Assembly (NCBI GenBank): GCA_964553405.1
Contig: CAZKLS010000088.1
Location: 1-11,706 of the forward strand
Length of the DNA: 11,706 bases
Direction: 5' to 3'
Origin: DATIRA01 sp964553405
GTDB taxonomy: Bacteria; Pseudomonadota; Gammaproteobacteria; Steroidobacterales; Steroidobacteraceae
Part shown: positions 1 through 8,295 of the stretch, piece by piece
Numbering within the stretch: the stretch's first letter is position 1
Layout: each line of letters begins with the position of its first letter
Notes under the pieces: model-generated
Databases searched by the model: none
Seen by the model: the letters and a program-made list of their open reading frames with translations, nothing else
What the model was told of the DNA's origin: nothing
Translations under genes and position numbers: made by a program

Positions 1-122
1 CGGATGCGGATTTCTCGCGCTGGGTCGCGCCCGAGGCGATCGCCGACGTGATCGTGTTCCTCGCCTCCGATGCCGCCCGGGCCGTGACCGGCGCCGCGGT
101 TCCGGTGTTCGGGCGCGGCTGA
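1..122 (+). CDS. Short-chain dehydrogenase/reductase (SDR), C-terminal fragment
   Basis: The reading frame starting at base 3 is open for 39 codons and ends at TGA 120-122; the 5' part lies outside the window. The visible tail includes PEAIADVIVFLASDAA followed by VTGAAVPVFGRG. This is the typical SDR ending: the last helix after the catalytic domain, an FLASD-type motif and the terminal 'TG..(V)PV.GRG' strand. SDR enzymes are cytoplasmic NAD(P)-dependent oxidoreductases. The catalytic YxxxK and the Rossmann glycines are not in view, so substrate and cofactor cannot be called. The gene converges on the phosphatase gene at 125-622, with only 2 bp between the two stop codons. The family call is fairly safe; the specific function is unknown. 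Confidence 0.75.
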   Translation, partial: DADFSRWVAPEAIADVIVFLASDAARAVTGAAVPVFGRG

Positions 123-131
123 AGTCAGCCG
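116..131. terminator. Inverted repeat across two convergent stop codons, possible weak bidirectional terminator
   Basis: CGGCTGA (116-122) and TCAGCCG (125-131) are perfect inverted repeats flanking AG. As RNA this is a 6-bp stem, CGGCTG/CAGCCG, closed by an AAGT tetraloop. The repeat contains both the TGA of the SDR gene and the TGA of the leftward sixA-like gene. It is placed where transcription from both sides should end. There is no real U-tract on either side (only GGGGTTCTTC to the right), so intrinsic termination would be weak. Part of the symmetry comes for free from two facing TGA codons. Confidence 0.4.
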
Positions 132-622
132 GGGTTCTTCGGGTAGTCGAACTCGACCTGCTGCCCGCTGGACCAGTCGAGCTCGCCCCAGTCGCCGATG
201 TCGAACAGCGCGGTGAACACCGCGCAGGTGGGCATGTTGTCCAACTGCTCGCCGGCGGAGAGCCGGTTCGCGAACTCGGTGAGGCCGGGGTTGTGGCCGA
301 ACACCATCAGGTGCCTCACATCGCCGCCGAGTTCCTGCACGACCGTCAGCAACTCCTTAGGAGAGGAGAGGTAGAGCCGCTCGTCCTGGCGTATCAGCTC
401 GGCGCGGACCTTGAGCGCGTGCGCGATGATCGACGCGGTGGCGAGCGCGCGGACGGCCGGGCTCGTCAGCACCAGGTCCGGCTTGAGCTTCCGGCCCTTC
501 AGGCGCCGGGCCATCTCCGGCGCATCGAGCTGGCCGCGCCGGTTCAGCGCGCGGTCCCAGTCGGCCTGGCCCGGCAGGGACCAGTCTGACTTCGCGTGCC
601 TGACCAGCGTGAGCCGCTTCAT
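125..622 (-). CDS. sixA: SixA-like phosphohistidine phosphatase (histidine phosphatase superfamily)
   Basis: The product has 165 residues, close to the usual size of this small cytoplasmic branch. It opens with the family RHG-type motif as LTLVRHAKSD (R8, H9, the phospho-accepting histidine). It has the second arginine in LTSPAVRA (R58) and the second catalytic histidine in FGHNPGL (H110). SixA removes phosphate from phosphohistidine on signalling proteins; in E. coli it acts on the nitrogen-PTS protein NPr and was first described for the ArcB HPt domain. No PTS or two-component gene lies in this window, so the target here is unknown. The ATG (622-620) overlaps the TGA of the Rieske gene as ATGA, making it the last cistron of the suf operon. 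Family confidence is high; the exact substrate is inference. Confidence 0.85.
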   Translation of the reverse strand: MKRLTLVRHAKSDWSLPGQADWDRALNRRGQLDAPEMARRLKGRKLKPDLVLTSPAVRALATASIIAHALKVRAELIRQDERLYLSSPKELLTVVQELGGDVRHLMVFGHNPGLTEFANRLSAGEQLDNMPTCAVFTALFDIGDWGELDWSSGQQVEFDYPKNPG

Positions 623-927
623 TGCGCGCGGACCTCGACCTGGCCGTCCACGACCCGCGTCTCGAACGTCCGGACGGGCTCGTAGGCCGGCGGCGTCAGC
701 GCGCGTCCGGTCCGCAGGCAGAAACGCGCGCCGTGCCGCGGGCAGATCACCTGGTGGTCCACGACCTCGCCGCCGGCGAGCCCGCCGCCGTCATGGGTGC
801 AGATGTCCTCGACGGCCAGGAATTCGCCATCCACGTTGAACACCGCGACGAAGTCGCCATCGACCTCGACCGACGCGTAGTCGCCGGGCGCAATCGACTC
901 GGCGGATGCGACGCGGACCCAGCTCAC
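619..927 (-). CDS. Rieske [2Fe-2S] ferredoxin (non-heme iron oxygenase ferredoxin-subunit type)
   Basis: With the GTG start at 927-925 the protein is 102 residues, the normal size of soluble Rieske ferredoxins. The cluster ligands are clear: C43-T-H45, then 16 residues, then C62-P-R-H65, inside EDICTHDGGGL and ICPRHGARF. No signal peptide or membrane segment is present, so it is cytoplasmic. I chose GTG over the upstream in-frame ATG at 978 because that ATG lies 55 nt inside sufT. The GTG overlaps the sufT stop as GTGA, and the fold begins right after it (VSWVRVA). The 3' end overlaps sixA as ATGA. No oxygenase alpha subunit or reductase is nearby. Related Rieske genes occur in SUF operons of other bacteria, where their electron partner is not settled; here it may carry electrons or a cluster for the SUF machinery (inference). 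Confidence 0.88.
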   Translation of the reverse strand: MSWVRVASAESIAPGDYASVEVDGDFVAVFNVDGEFLAVEDICTHDGGGLAGGEVVDHQVICPRHGARFCLRTGRALTPPAYEPVRTFETRVVDGQVEVRAQ

Positions 928-1472
928 ATCATGCCCGTCTGCAGCCGGGCGGCCTCGGACATCATGGACTGGTTCCACGGCGGATCGAAGACGAGCTCGA
1001 CGTCGACGCGCGCGACCGTGGGTATCAGCTCGACCTTCTCGCGCACGTCCTCGACGAGCACGTCGCCCATTCCGCAGCCCGGTGCGGTCAGGGTCATCTT
1101 GACGTCCACGATCCGTCCCTCGGCCGTGGATTCGACGTCGCAGCTGTAGACCAGGCCGAGATCCACGATGTTGATCGGGATCTCGGGGTCGTAGCAGGTC
1201 TTCATCTGCCGCCAGGCCAGTTCGCGCACGTCCTCGTCGCTCGCGTCGGGCGGCAACTCGGGACCCTCGACGACTTCCTTGCCCAGCGCGTCCGCGTCCT
1301 TTCCGGCGATGCGGAACAGGTTGCCCTCGACGTACACGGTGAAGCTGCCGCCGAGCGCCTGGGTGATGAATCCGTTCTGGCCCGCGCGCAGCGTGACCTC
1401 GACGCCGGCCGGAACCATGACGGCCTGCACGTCGCGAGCGAAGCTGACAGGCTCGTTGTCTGCTCGGTACAA
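924..1472 (-). CDS. sufT: SufT, Fe-S maturation factor with DUF59/MIP18 domain
   Basis: The product has 182 residues. The N-terminal half carries the SufT-specific block with ITQALGGSFTVYVEGN (about 36-51). The C-terminal half is a DUF59/MIP18 domain with YDPEIPINIVDLGLVY (94-109) and TAPGCGMGDVLVEDV (129-143), including the conserved Cys133. Proteins of this group help load Fe-S clusters onto client proteins; in Staphylococcus aureus SufT matters when Fe-S demand is high. The start is TTG at 1472-1470. It is preceded by GAGGA with a 7-nt spacer, and it gives the family's usual length. An upstream ATG at 1628 would run deep into sufU and encode unlike sequence. The sufU stop is 19 nt upstream. 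The last codons, ATGATGTGA, contain the GTG start of the Rieske gene. Confidence 0.92.
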   Translation of the reverse strand: MYRADNEPVSFARDVQAVMVPAGVEVTLRAGQNGFITQALGGSFTVYVEGNLFRIAGKDADALGKEVVEGPELPPDASDEDVRELAWRQMKTCYDPEIPINIVDLGLVYSCDVESTAEGRIVDVKMTLTAPGCGMGDVLVEDVREKVELIPTVARVDVELVFDPPWNQSMMSEAARLQTGMM

Positions 1473-1479
1473 GCGTTGT

Positions 1480-1484
1480 TCCTC
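1480..1484 (-). promoter_or_regulatory. Shine-Dalgarno site fixing the TTG start of sufT
   Basis: GAGGA on the minus strand (1484-1480) sits 7 nt before TTG (1472-1470). No ATG or GTG in this frame lies between the sufU stop and residue 19 of the domain. The site therefore decides in favour of a TTG start. Confidence 0.7.
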
Positions 1485-1491
1485 GCGTTGA

Positions 1492-1938
1492 CTACTCGGT
1501 GGAGACGGCCGCGTCCTGCCGGTGCAGCGCCGCCTCGAGCGTGTGCCAGCAGAGACTCGCGCACTTGACGCGGGCAGGAAACTCCCGCACGCCGGACAGC
1601 GCCGCGAGCTTGCCGAGACCGGTGGCATCCACTTCGGCCGCGTCGTCGGTCAGCAGGTGGTGCATCGTGCCGAACAGCCGGTCCGCTTCCTCGATGCTGC
1701 GACCCTTGATGCTCTCGGTCAGCAATGACGCCGATGCGACCGAGATCGCGCAGCCGCTGCCCTGGAACGACACGTCCGCGATCCGGTCGCCGTCGAGCCG
1801 CACGAACAGCGTCAGGCGGTCGCCGCAGAGCGGGTTGAAGCCCTCCGCCTGGCGATCGGCGTCCGGCATCGGCCGGAAGTTGCGCGGGTTGCGGTTGTGG
1901 TCGACGATCACGTCGCGATACAGGTCCTTCAGTTCCAT
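1492..1938 (-). CDS. sufU: SufU, zinc-dependent sulfurtransferase partner of SufS
   Basis: The product has 148 residues and is IscU/SufU-like. The likely zinc ligands are C38 and D40 (NPLCGDRL), C63 (GSGCAIS) and C126 (VKCASLCW). The longer segment between the second and third cysteines, containing GKLAALSGVREFPARVKC, marks the SufU type rather than the IscU scaffold. In Bacillus subtilis SufU accepts persulfide sulfur from SufS through ligand exchange at zinc and passes it to SufB. There is no SufE gene in the operon, which fits SufU filling that role. A nearby extra cysteine (C130) is visible. The ATG shares its A with the sufS stop (TGATG at 1940-1936), so translation is likely coupled. 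The end lies 19 nt before sufT. Confidence 0.93.
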   Translation of the reverse strand: MELKDLYRDVIVDHNRNPRNFRPMPDADRQAEGFNPLCGDRLTLFVRLDGDRIADVSFQGSGCAISVASASLLTESIKGRSIEEADRLFGTMHHLLTDDAAEVDATGLGKLAALSGVREFPARVKCASLCWHTLEAALHRQDAAVSTE

Positions 1939-3206
1939 CAGCCAAGCACCTCGCGCGCGAGCCCGAGCGCCTCGAGCAGCCGGTCTATCTCGGCGGTCGT
2001 GTTGTAGAAGGCGAACGAGGCGCGGGCCGTGGCCGGCACGCCGAAGAACTCCATGACCGGCATTGCGCAGTGATGGCCGGTGCGGATCGCGACGCCCTCG
2101 TGGTCCAGGATTGTGCCGATGTCGTGCGGGTGGATGCCCTCCAGCACGAACGACACGACCGCGGCCTTGCCGGGCGCCGTGCCGATGATCCTGAGTCCCG
2201 GGACTTCGCTCAACCGGTCCGTGGCATGGCGCAACAGCTCGTGCTCGGCCGCGGCGATCCGCTCCAGCCCGAGCGTCTCGAGGTAACGGATCGCCTCGGC
2301 CAGCCCGATCGCGCCGGCGATGTGGGGCGTCCCGGCCTCGAACTTGTAGGGCAGCTCGTTGTAGAGCGTCCGCTCGAAATTCACCGCCAGGATCATGTCG
2401 CCACCACCCTGCCAGGGCGGCATCTCCGCGAGCAGGCTCTCGCGGCCGTACAGCACGCCGATGCCGGTCGGTCCGCACATCTTGTGGCCGGAGAAGCAGT
2501 AGAAGTCGCAGTCCAGCGCCTGGACGTCCACCGGCATGTGAGGCGTGGCCTGAGCTCCGTCGAGCAGCACCGGAATGCCGCGGGACTTCGCCTCGGCGAT
2601 GTAGCGCTCGACCGGCACGACCGTGCCGAGCGCGTTCGAGACGTGGGCCAGTGCCAGCAGCCGCGTGCGTGGCGAGAGCAGGCCGAGGAAGGCCTCGAAG
2701 TCCACCTCGCCGGACTGCGTGATCGGAATCACTTTCAGGCTCGCACCGGTCTGCTCGCAGACCATCTGCCACGGGACGATGTTCGCGTGGTGCTCGAGCC
2801 AGGAGATCAGTATCTCGTCGCCGGGACCGAGCCGCGGGCGGGCGTAGCTCTGCGCGACCAGGTTGACGGCCTCGGTCGTGCCGCGCAGGAAGATCACCTC
2901 GCGGCGGGAGCGGGCGTTCAGGAACCGCTGCACGGTATCGCGCGCGCCCTCGAACAGCTCCGTCGCTTCCTGGCTCAGGCGATGGACGCCGCGATGGACG
3001 TTGGCGTGGCAGGTCTCGTAGTAGCGGGACACCGAGTCGATAACCGACTGTGGCCGCTGGCTCGAGGCCGCATTGTCCAGGTAGCACAGCGGCCGCCCGT
3101 TGACCTCCCGCGAGAGTACCGGGAAATCCCTTCTGATCGCGGCGACGTCCAGCGGACTGTCCGTGCCAGCTCGAGCGGTGCGAAGGGCAGGGCGGGCCGC
3201 GCTCAT
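1938..3206 (-). CDS. sufS: SufS, group II cysteine desulfurase
   Basis: The product has 422 residues, slightly longer than E. coli SufS (406) because of an N-terminal lead of about 15 residues. It is a PLP enzyme that takes sulfur from L-cysteine, giving alanine and an enzyme persulfide. The PLP lysine is K242 in FSGHKMCGPTG. H139 in LEHHANIVPW and D216 in LLDGAQA are the expected cofactor-binding residues. The catalytic cysteine is C380 in RTGHHCAMP, on the short group II loop. The ATG (3206-3204) overlaps the sufD stop as ATGA; this start was preferred because upstream sequence in this frame is only the out-of-frame shadow of sufD. The next gene, sufU, overlaps as TGATG. Acts in the cytoplasm as sulfur donor of the SUF complex. 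Confidence 0.96.
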   Translation of the reverse strand: MSAARPALRTARAGTDSPLDVAAIRRDFPVLSREVNGRPLCYLDNAASSQRPQSVIDSVSRYYETCHANVHRGVHRLSQEATELFEGARDTVQRFLNARSRREVIFLRGTTEAVNLVAQSYARPRLGPGDEILISWLEHHANIVPWQMVCEQTGASLKVIPITQSGEVDFEAFLGLLSPRTRLLALAHVSNALGTVVPVERYIAEAKSRGIPVLLDGAQATPHMPVDVQALDCDFYCFSGHKMCGPTGIGVLYGRESLLAEMPPWQGGGDMILAVNFERTLYNELPYKFEAGTPHIAGAIGLAEAIRYLETLGLERIAAAEHELLRHATDRLSEVPGLRIIGTAPGKAAVVSFVLEGIHPHDIGTILDHEGVAIRTGHHCAMPVMEFFGVPATARASFAFYNTTAEIDRLLEALGLAREVLG

Positions 3207-4509
3207 GGCTCGTGATCCAGCAGCCGCAGCAGCCGCGCATCGAGCTGGTCGTGCACGAGCCGGGCAAACGGCTCGTGGTCCATCCGGGAGACGACCGCCC
3301 CGGTGAAGGCCCGGGTGAGCGCGCTGCGCGCTTCGGACTCGTCCAGCCCCCGCGAGCGCAGGTAGAACAGCGCCGCCGGGTCGAGCTGGCCGGTCGTCGC
3401 ACCGTGGCTGCACTGCACGTCGTCGGCGTAGATCTCGAGTTCCGGCTTCGTGTCGATCTCGGCGCGGTCGCTCAGCAGCAGGTTGCGGCTCACCTGTCTC
3501 GAGACCGACTGCTGCGCGCCCTGGTGAACGACGGCCTTGCCGTTGAACACCGCGCGCCCGCGTCCCGCGGCGATGCCGCGATAGTCCTGCAGGCTCCGCG
3601 TGCCGGTCGCGAGGTGATCGACGCGCAGCTGCGTGTCGAGGTGCCGCGTGCCGTCGGCGAGGAACAGGCCGGTCAGCTCCGCCGCCGCGTCCGGTGCGGC
3701 GAGTCGGGCGGTGACGTCGAGCCGGGCCAGCGAGGCGCCGAGCTGGGCGTCGTGCAGCACGAACCGGCCGCGCTGACCCACTGTGGCCTCGATCCGCTCG
3801 ATGTGGAAGGTCTTCGCGCCGCCCTCGAGCAGGCGATAGACGTGCAGCACCGCGTCGGGTCCCACCTCGACGTCCAAGAAAGCGTTGACGAAATGCTCCG
3901 CGTCGCCGGCGCCGGCGTGATGCAGCACGATCCGGGCCTCCGAGCCCGCGGCCGCGCGCAACACGATGCGCGGATGACTCATCAGCGGCGCATCGCCGCA
4001 ACTCACGAGCAGCAGGTGCAGGACCTCGGTCGGCCGGGCATTCCGGTCGACGTCGATCAGCAGCGTGTCCGGGCACATCGCGGCATTCAGCGCCGCGAAC
4101 CGCTCGGTGCCGCCGCCGACCGGCACGCGCAGCAGCGCCGCGGCGCTCGCGCCGTCGGCCAGGGCCTGCGCGAGCGACTTGACGTGAATTCCGGCGATGC
4201 TGCCCGGGTCGGATGACAGTTCACGCCGCGGCTCGCCGTTCACCAGCACGATGCGCGGTCCCGCGATCGCGCTGGACAGGGCCGCGAGGTCCGGGGCCAG
4301 CCCCGACGGGCTCGGCTCGAACTGCCGGCTCGCGAGGCGCCTCAGGCTCGTGTACTTCCAGGCCTCGTCGCGCGGTCCCGGGAAGCCGAGCGTCTGGAAG
4401 TGCTCGAACGCGGCGCGACGCTGCGCGCCGGCCGCGTCGCCGGGCAGGCTCCGTCCGTCGAAAGCCTCGCGGTAGCGGAGCAGGGGTTCGTGATGAGCCG
4501 TCGCTGCGC

Positions 4510-4513
<4 letters not shown>
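3203..4513 (-). CDS. sufD: SufD, Fe-S assembly scaffold subunit
   Basis: The product has 436 residues, close to E. coli SufD (423). It has the helical N-terminal part with PRDEAWKYTSL (47-57), the central beta-helix, and the C-terminal core with IDTKPELEIYADDVQCSHGATTG. C368 and H370 correspond to E. coli C358 and H360; H360 is implicated with SufB C405 in forming the nascent cluster. SufD forms the SufB1-C2-D1 complex in the cytoplasm and supports iron acquisition by the scaffold. The ATG (4513-4511) overlaps the sufC stop as ATGA, and the stop overlaps the sufS ATG as ATGA. Such tight coupling fits the fixed stoichiometry of the complex. Nothing is truncated. Confidence 0.96.
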
Positions 4514-5265
<752 letters not shown>

Positions 5266-5288
5266 GCCTTGCCGTTCTCCTGTATGTG

Positions 5289-6737
<1,449 letters not shown>

Positions 6738-6750
6738 GTCTCGTTCTTCC

Positions 6751-7227
6751 TCAGGCTCGGCCGCCCGGTCGCGCGCCAGGGCCGCGCAGCGCGCCGGACA
6801 GTTCCGGACGCCACAGCGCCACGGCCTCCTGGCCGCAGAGCTGGGCGAGCGTGACTCCGTCCAGCGACTGGCGGATCGCGTCGTTGATCCGCTGCCAGGC
6901 GGTTCCGGTGCGGCAGACGGTCTCGATGTCGCAGGCGCTGTGATCGCCGCTGCACTCGGTGATCGCGACCGGCCCGTCGATCGCGTCGATGATCTCCGCC
7001 GCGCTGATGCTCGCCGGCGGACGGGCCAGCTGGTAGCCGCCCCGGGCCCCGCGTACCGAGGTGACGAGTCCCGCGCGGTGGAAGCTCTTCAGCAGCTTGC
7101 TCACGGTCGGCAGCGCGATGCGGGTCTGCTTCGCGACGGCCGTGGCCGTGCGGCGCTCGCCCGGCGCCCGGGCCAGCTGGGCCAGCACCACGGTTCCGTA
7201 GTCGGTGAGCTTGCTGATACGTAGCAT
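6751..7227 (-). CDS. Rrf2-family SUF operon regulator (IscR/SufR-like)
   Basis: The product has 158 residues. The N-terminal winged helix-turn-helix begins MLRISKLTDYGTVVLAQLA, continues with the recognition region ALPTVSKLLKSFHRAGLV (38-55), and the wing is RGARGGYQLAR. Three cysteines, C92, C99 and C105, match the Fe-S ligand positions of IscR (92, 98, 104), so it probably binds a [2Fe-2S] cluster. The histidine that IscR has three residues after the third cysteine is replaced by glycine (G108). An extra Cys lies at 131. It heads the suf operon, 13 nt before sufB, and its own promoter carries a dyad, so autorepression that responds to Fe-S status is likely. It resembles the proteins annotated as Xanthomonas-type SUF system regulator. 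The name sufR is used for unrelated cyanobacterial proteins, so I leave the symbol empty. Confidence 0.92.
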   Translation of the reverse strand: MLRISKLTDYGTVVLAQLARAPGERRTATAVAKQTRIALPTVSKLLKSFHRAGLVTSVRGARGGYQLARPPASISAAEIIDAIDGPVAITECSGDHSACDIETVCRTGTAWQRINDAIRQSLDGVTLAQLCGQEAVALWRPELSGALRGPGARPGGRA

Positions 7228-7242
7228 TCGACGTTCCCGTTA

Positions 7243-7265
7243 ATTGGGACGATTTTAGTCCTATT
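7243..7265. promoter_or_regulatory. Imperfect 23-bp dyad overlapping the suf promoter, probable Rrf2 operator
   Basis: On the minus strand the halves are AATAGGAC and GTCCCAAT, separated by TAAAATC; six of eight positions are complementary between arms, with perfect GGAC/GTCC cores. The -10 hexamer of the suf promoter is the centre of the dyad, so a bound dimer would block RNA polymerase. Rrf2 regulators bind dyads of about this size. That the product of 6751-7227 binds here is inference. Confidence 0.6.
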
Positions 7266-7280
7266 GGGGATCCCGTGCAA
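7252..7280 (-). promoter_or_regulatory. Predicted sigma70-type promoter of the suf operon
   Basis: On the minus strand, TTGCAC (7280-7275) as -35 and TAAAAT (7257-7252, five of six consensus bases) as -10 are separated by exactly 17 bp. The start of transcription would fall near 7245, giving a leader of about 18 nt before the regulator ATG at 7227. The stretch around the -10 is one of the few AT-rich spots in the region. The -35 is weak (three of six). Confidence 0.6.
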
Positions 7281-7285
7281 AGTCA

Positions 7286-7308
7286 CCGGGTCCGGCGGGC
7301 CGGCCCGG
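7286..7308. repeat. GC-only hairpin/palindrome between divergent promoters
   Basis: Left arm CCGGG-T-CCGG (7286-7295) and right arm CCGGCCCGG (7300-7308) form a 9-bp all-GC stem with one bulged T and a CGGG loop. The inner CGGGCCGGCCCG (7296-7307) is also a perfect 12-bp palindrome. It lies just upstream of the suf -35 and upstream of the possible mlaF -10, so it is probably in neither transcript. There is no U-tract, which argues against a terminator. Chance is possible in GC-rich DNA. Confidence 0.5.
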
Positions 7309-7314
7309 GGAACC

Positions 7315-7323
7315 TGATAAGAT
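7315..7323 (+). promoter_or_regulatory. Possible extended -10 promoter for the mla operon
   Basis: TGATAAGAT fits the pattern TGn followed by a -10 hexamer (TAAGAT, four of six). No recognisable -35 lies 17 bp upstream, and no better candidate is visible between the suf promoter and mlaF. It would start an mRNA near 7330 with a leader of roughly 110 nt. Weak call from sequence alone. Confidence 0.3.
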
Positions 7324-7326
7324 TCC

Positions 7327-7345
7327 GGCGGTCCATTGGCGGTCC
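7327..7345 (+). repeat. 8-bp direct repeat, 11-bp period, upstream of mlaF
   Basis: GGCGGTCC occurs at 7327-7334 and again at 7338-7345, separated by ATT. An 11-bp period places both copies on nearly the same face of the helix, as in tandem regulator sites. The pair follows directly after the possible -10 box of the mla promoter. GC-rich repeats this short can be accidental. Confidence 0.4.
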
Positions 7346-7374
7346 CGGCACCGCGGCCGGCATTGAGGTGCGCC

Positions 7375-7413
7375 ATGAACCCCCAGAATTCGCAGCGACG
7401 GCACCGGCCGTAA
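7375..7413 (+). other. Possible 12-codon leader ORF upstream of mlaF
   Basis: ATG at 7375 is preceded by GAGG (7365-7368) with a 6-nt spacer, a better ribosome site than the one before the mlaF GTG. It encodes MNPQNSQRRHRP and stops at TAA 7411-7413. The frame is the same as mlaF, whose GTG lies 27 nt after the stop, and no further stop intervenes. It could be a leader peptide that feeds reinitiation at mlaF, a former upstream start cut off by a nonsense codon, or chance. There is no known homologue that I recognise. Confidence 0.3.
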
Positions 7414-7440
7414 CCGCCTGAACCGACGGACCACCCGAAA

Positions 7441-8295
7441 GTGACTACCCATAGCGCTGCCGGGGTCGGCTCGAGGCCGGCCGCGGACGACGAGAGCATC
7501 GTGACCCTGCGCGGGGTCTGCTATGCCGTGGGCGGCAAGCGGGTGTTCGACGGCCTCGACATCGCGATGCGTCGCGGCGAGGTGACGGCGATCATGGGTC
7601 CGAGCGGAACCGGGAAGACGACGCTGCTCCGGCTCATCACCGGGCAGATCTACGCGGACGTCGGCGAGGTCCGCGTCGACGGCCGCGACGTCGCCCGCTT
7701 GCGTCGCGGCGAGCTGTACGCGCTGCGGCGCCGGATGGGCATGCTGTTCCAGAACGGCGCGCTGCTGACCGACCTGGACGTGTTCGAGAACGTCGCGTTC
7801 CCGTTGCGCGAGCATACCCGGCTGCCCGAGCGGCTGATCCGCAGCATCGTGCTGCCGAAGCTGCACGCCGTCGGGCTGCGCGGTGCCGCCTGGCTGATGC
7901 CGCAGGAGCTCTCCGGCGGGATGGCGCGCCGCGTCGCGCTCGCCCGGGCCATCGCGATGGATCCGGACATCCTGATCTATGACGAGCCCTTCGCCGGACT
8001 CGACCCGATCTCGATGGGAATGGTGATGCGGCTGATCCGATCGCTGAACGACGCGCTCGGCATCAGCAGCATCGTCGTCACCCACGACGTGCGCGAGGTG
8101 TCGCAGATCGCGCACCACAGCTACATCCTGGCGGGTGGCCGGGTGGTGGCCAGCGGCACGCCCGAGGAGCTGAACGAGCACGCCTCGCCGATCGCCCGGC
8201 AGTTCATCGAGGGCCTCGCCGACGGGCCGGTGCCGTTCCATTACCCGGCGCCGGACTACCGGGAGCAGCTGCTCGGAAGCGGGGTGAGGCGCTGA
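7441..8295 (+). CDS. mlaF: MlaF, ATPase of the phospholipid ABC transporter
   Basis: The product is 284 residues from GTG 7441 (E. coli MlaF is 269). Walker A is GPSGTGKTT (53-61), the Q-loop is LFQNGALLTDLDVFENVAFPLREHT, the signature is LSGGMARR (157-164), Walker B is ILIYDEP (177-183) with E182, and the switch histidine is H215. The C-terminal IEGLADGPVPFHYPAPDY matches the MlaF tail that contacts the partner subunit. MlaF powers MlaFEDB at the inner membrane, which moves phospholipids between MlaC and the membrane. The start is uncertain: GTG 7441 has a poor ribosome site, and GTG 7501 would trim residues that align with E. coli MlaF, so 7441 is preferred. It overlaps mlaE as TGATG. First gene of the operon, divergent from suf. 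Confidence 0.95.
   Translation: MTTHSAAGVGSRPAADDESIVTLRGVCYAVGGKRVFDGLDIAMRRGEVTAIMGPSGTGKTTLLRLITGQIYADVGEVRVDGRDVARLRRGELYALRRRMGMLFQNGALLTDLDVFENVAFPLREHTRLPERLIRSIVLPKLHAVGLRGAAWLMPQELSGGMARRVALARAIAMDPDILIYDEPFAGLDPISMGMVMRLIRSLNDALGISSIVVTHDVREVSQIAHHSYILAGGRVVASGTPEELNEHASPIARQFIEGLADGPVPFHYPAPDYREQLLGSGVRR

Noticed and set aside
928..978. Upstream ATG for the Rieske gene
   Set aside because: It would add 17 residues encoded inside the sufT 3' end with no fold role; the GTGA overlap start fits the length and the coupling pattern of the operon.
2981..3001. Short repeated GCGATGGACG-like units within sufS
   Set aside because: They encode the conserved VHRGVHRL segment of SufS, where the His-Arg doublet itself repeats.
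3207..4076. Apparent 290-residue N-terminal extension of SufS
   Set aside because: It is an out-of-frame reading of sufD. The ATG at 3206, overlapping the sufD stop, gives a normal SufS.
2070..4216. Long plus-strand frames opposite sufS and sufD
   Set aside because: Shadows of conserved genes with low-complexity Arg/Ala/Val-rich translations and no credible start context.
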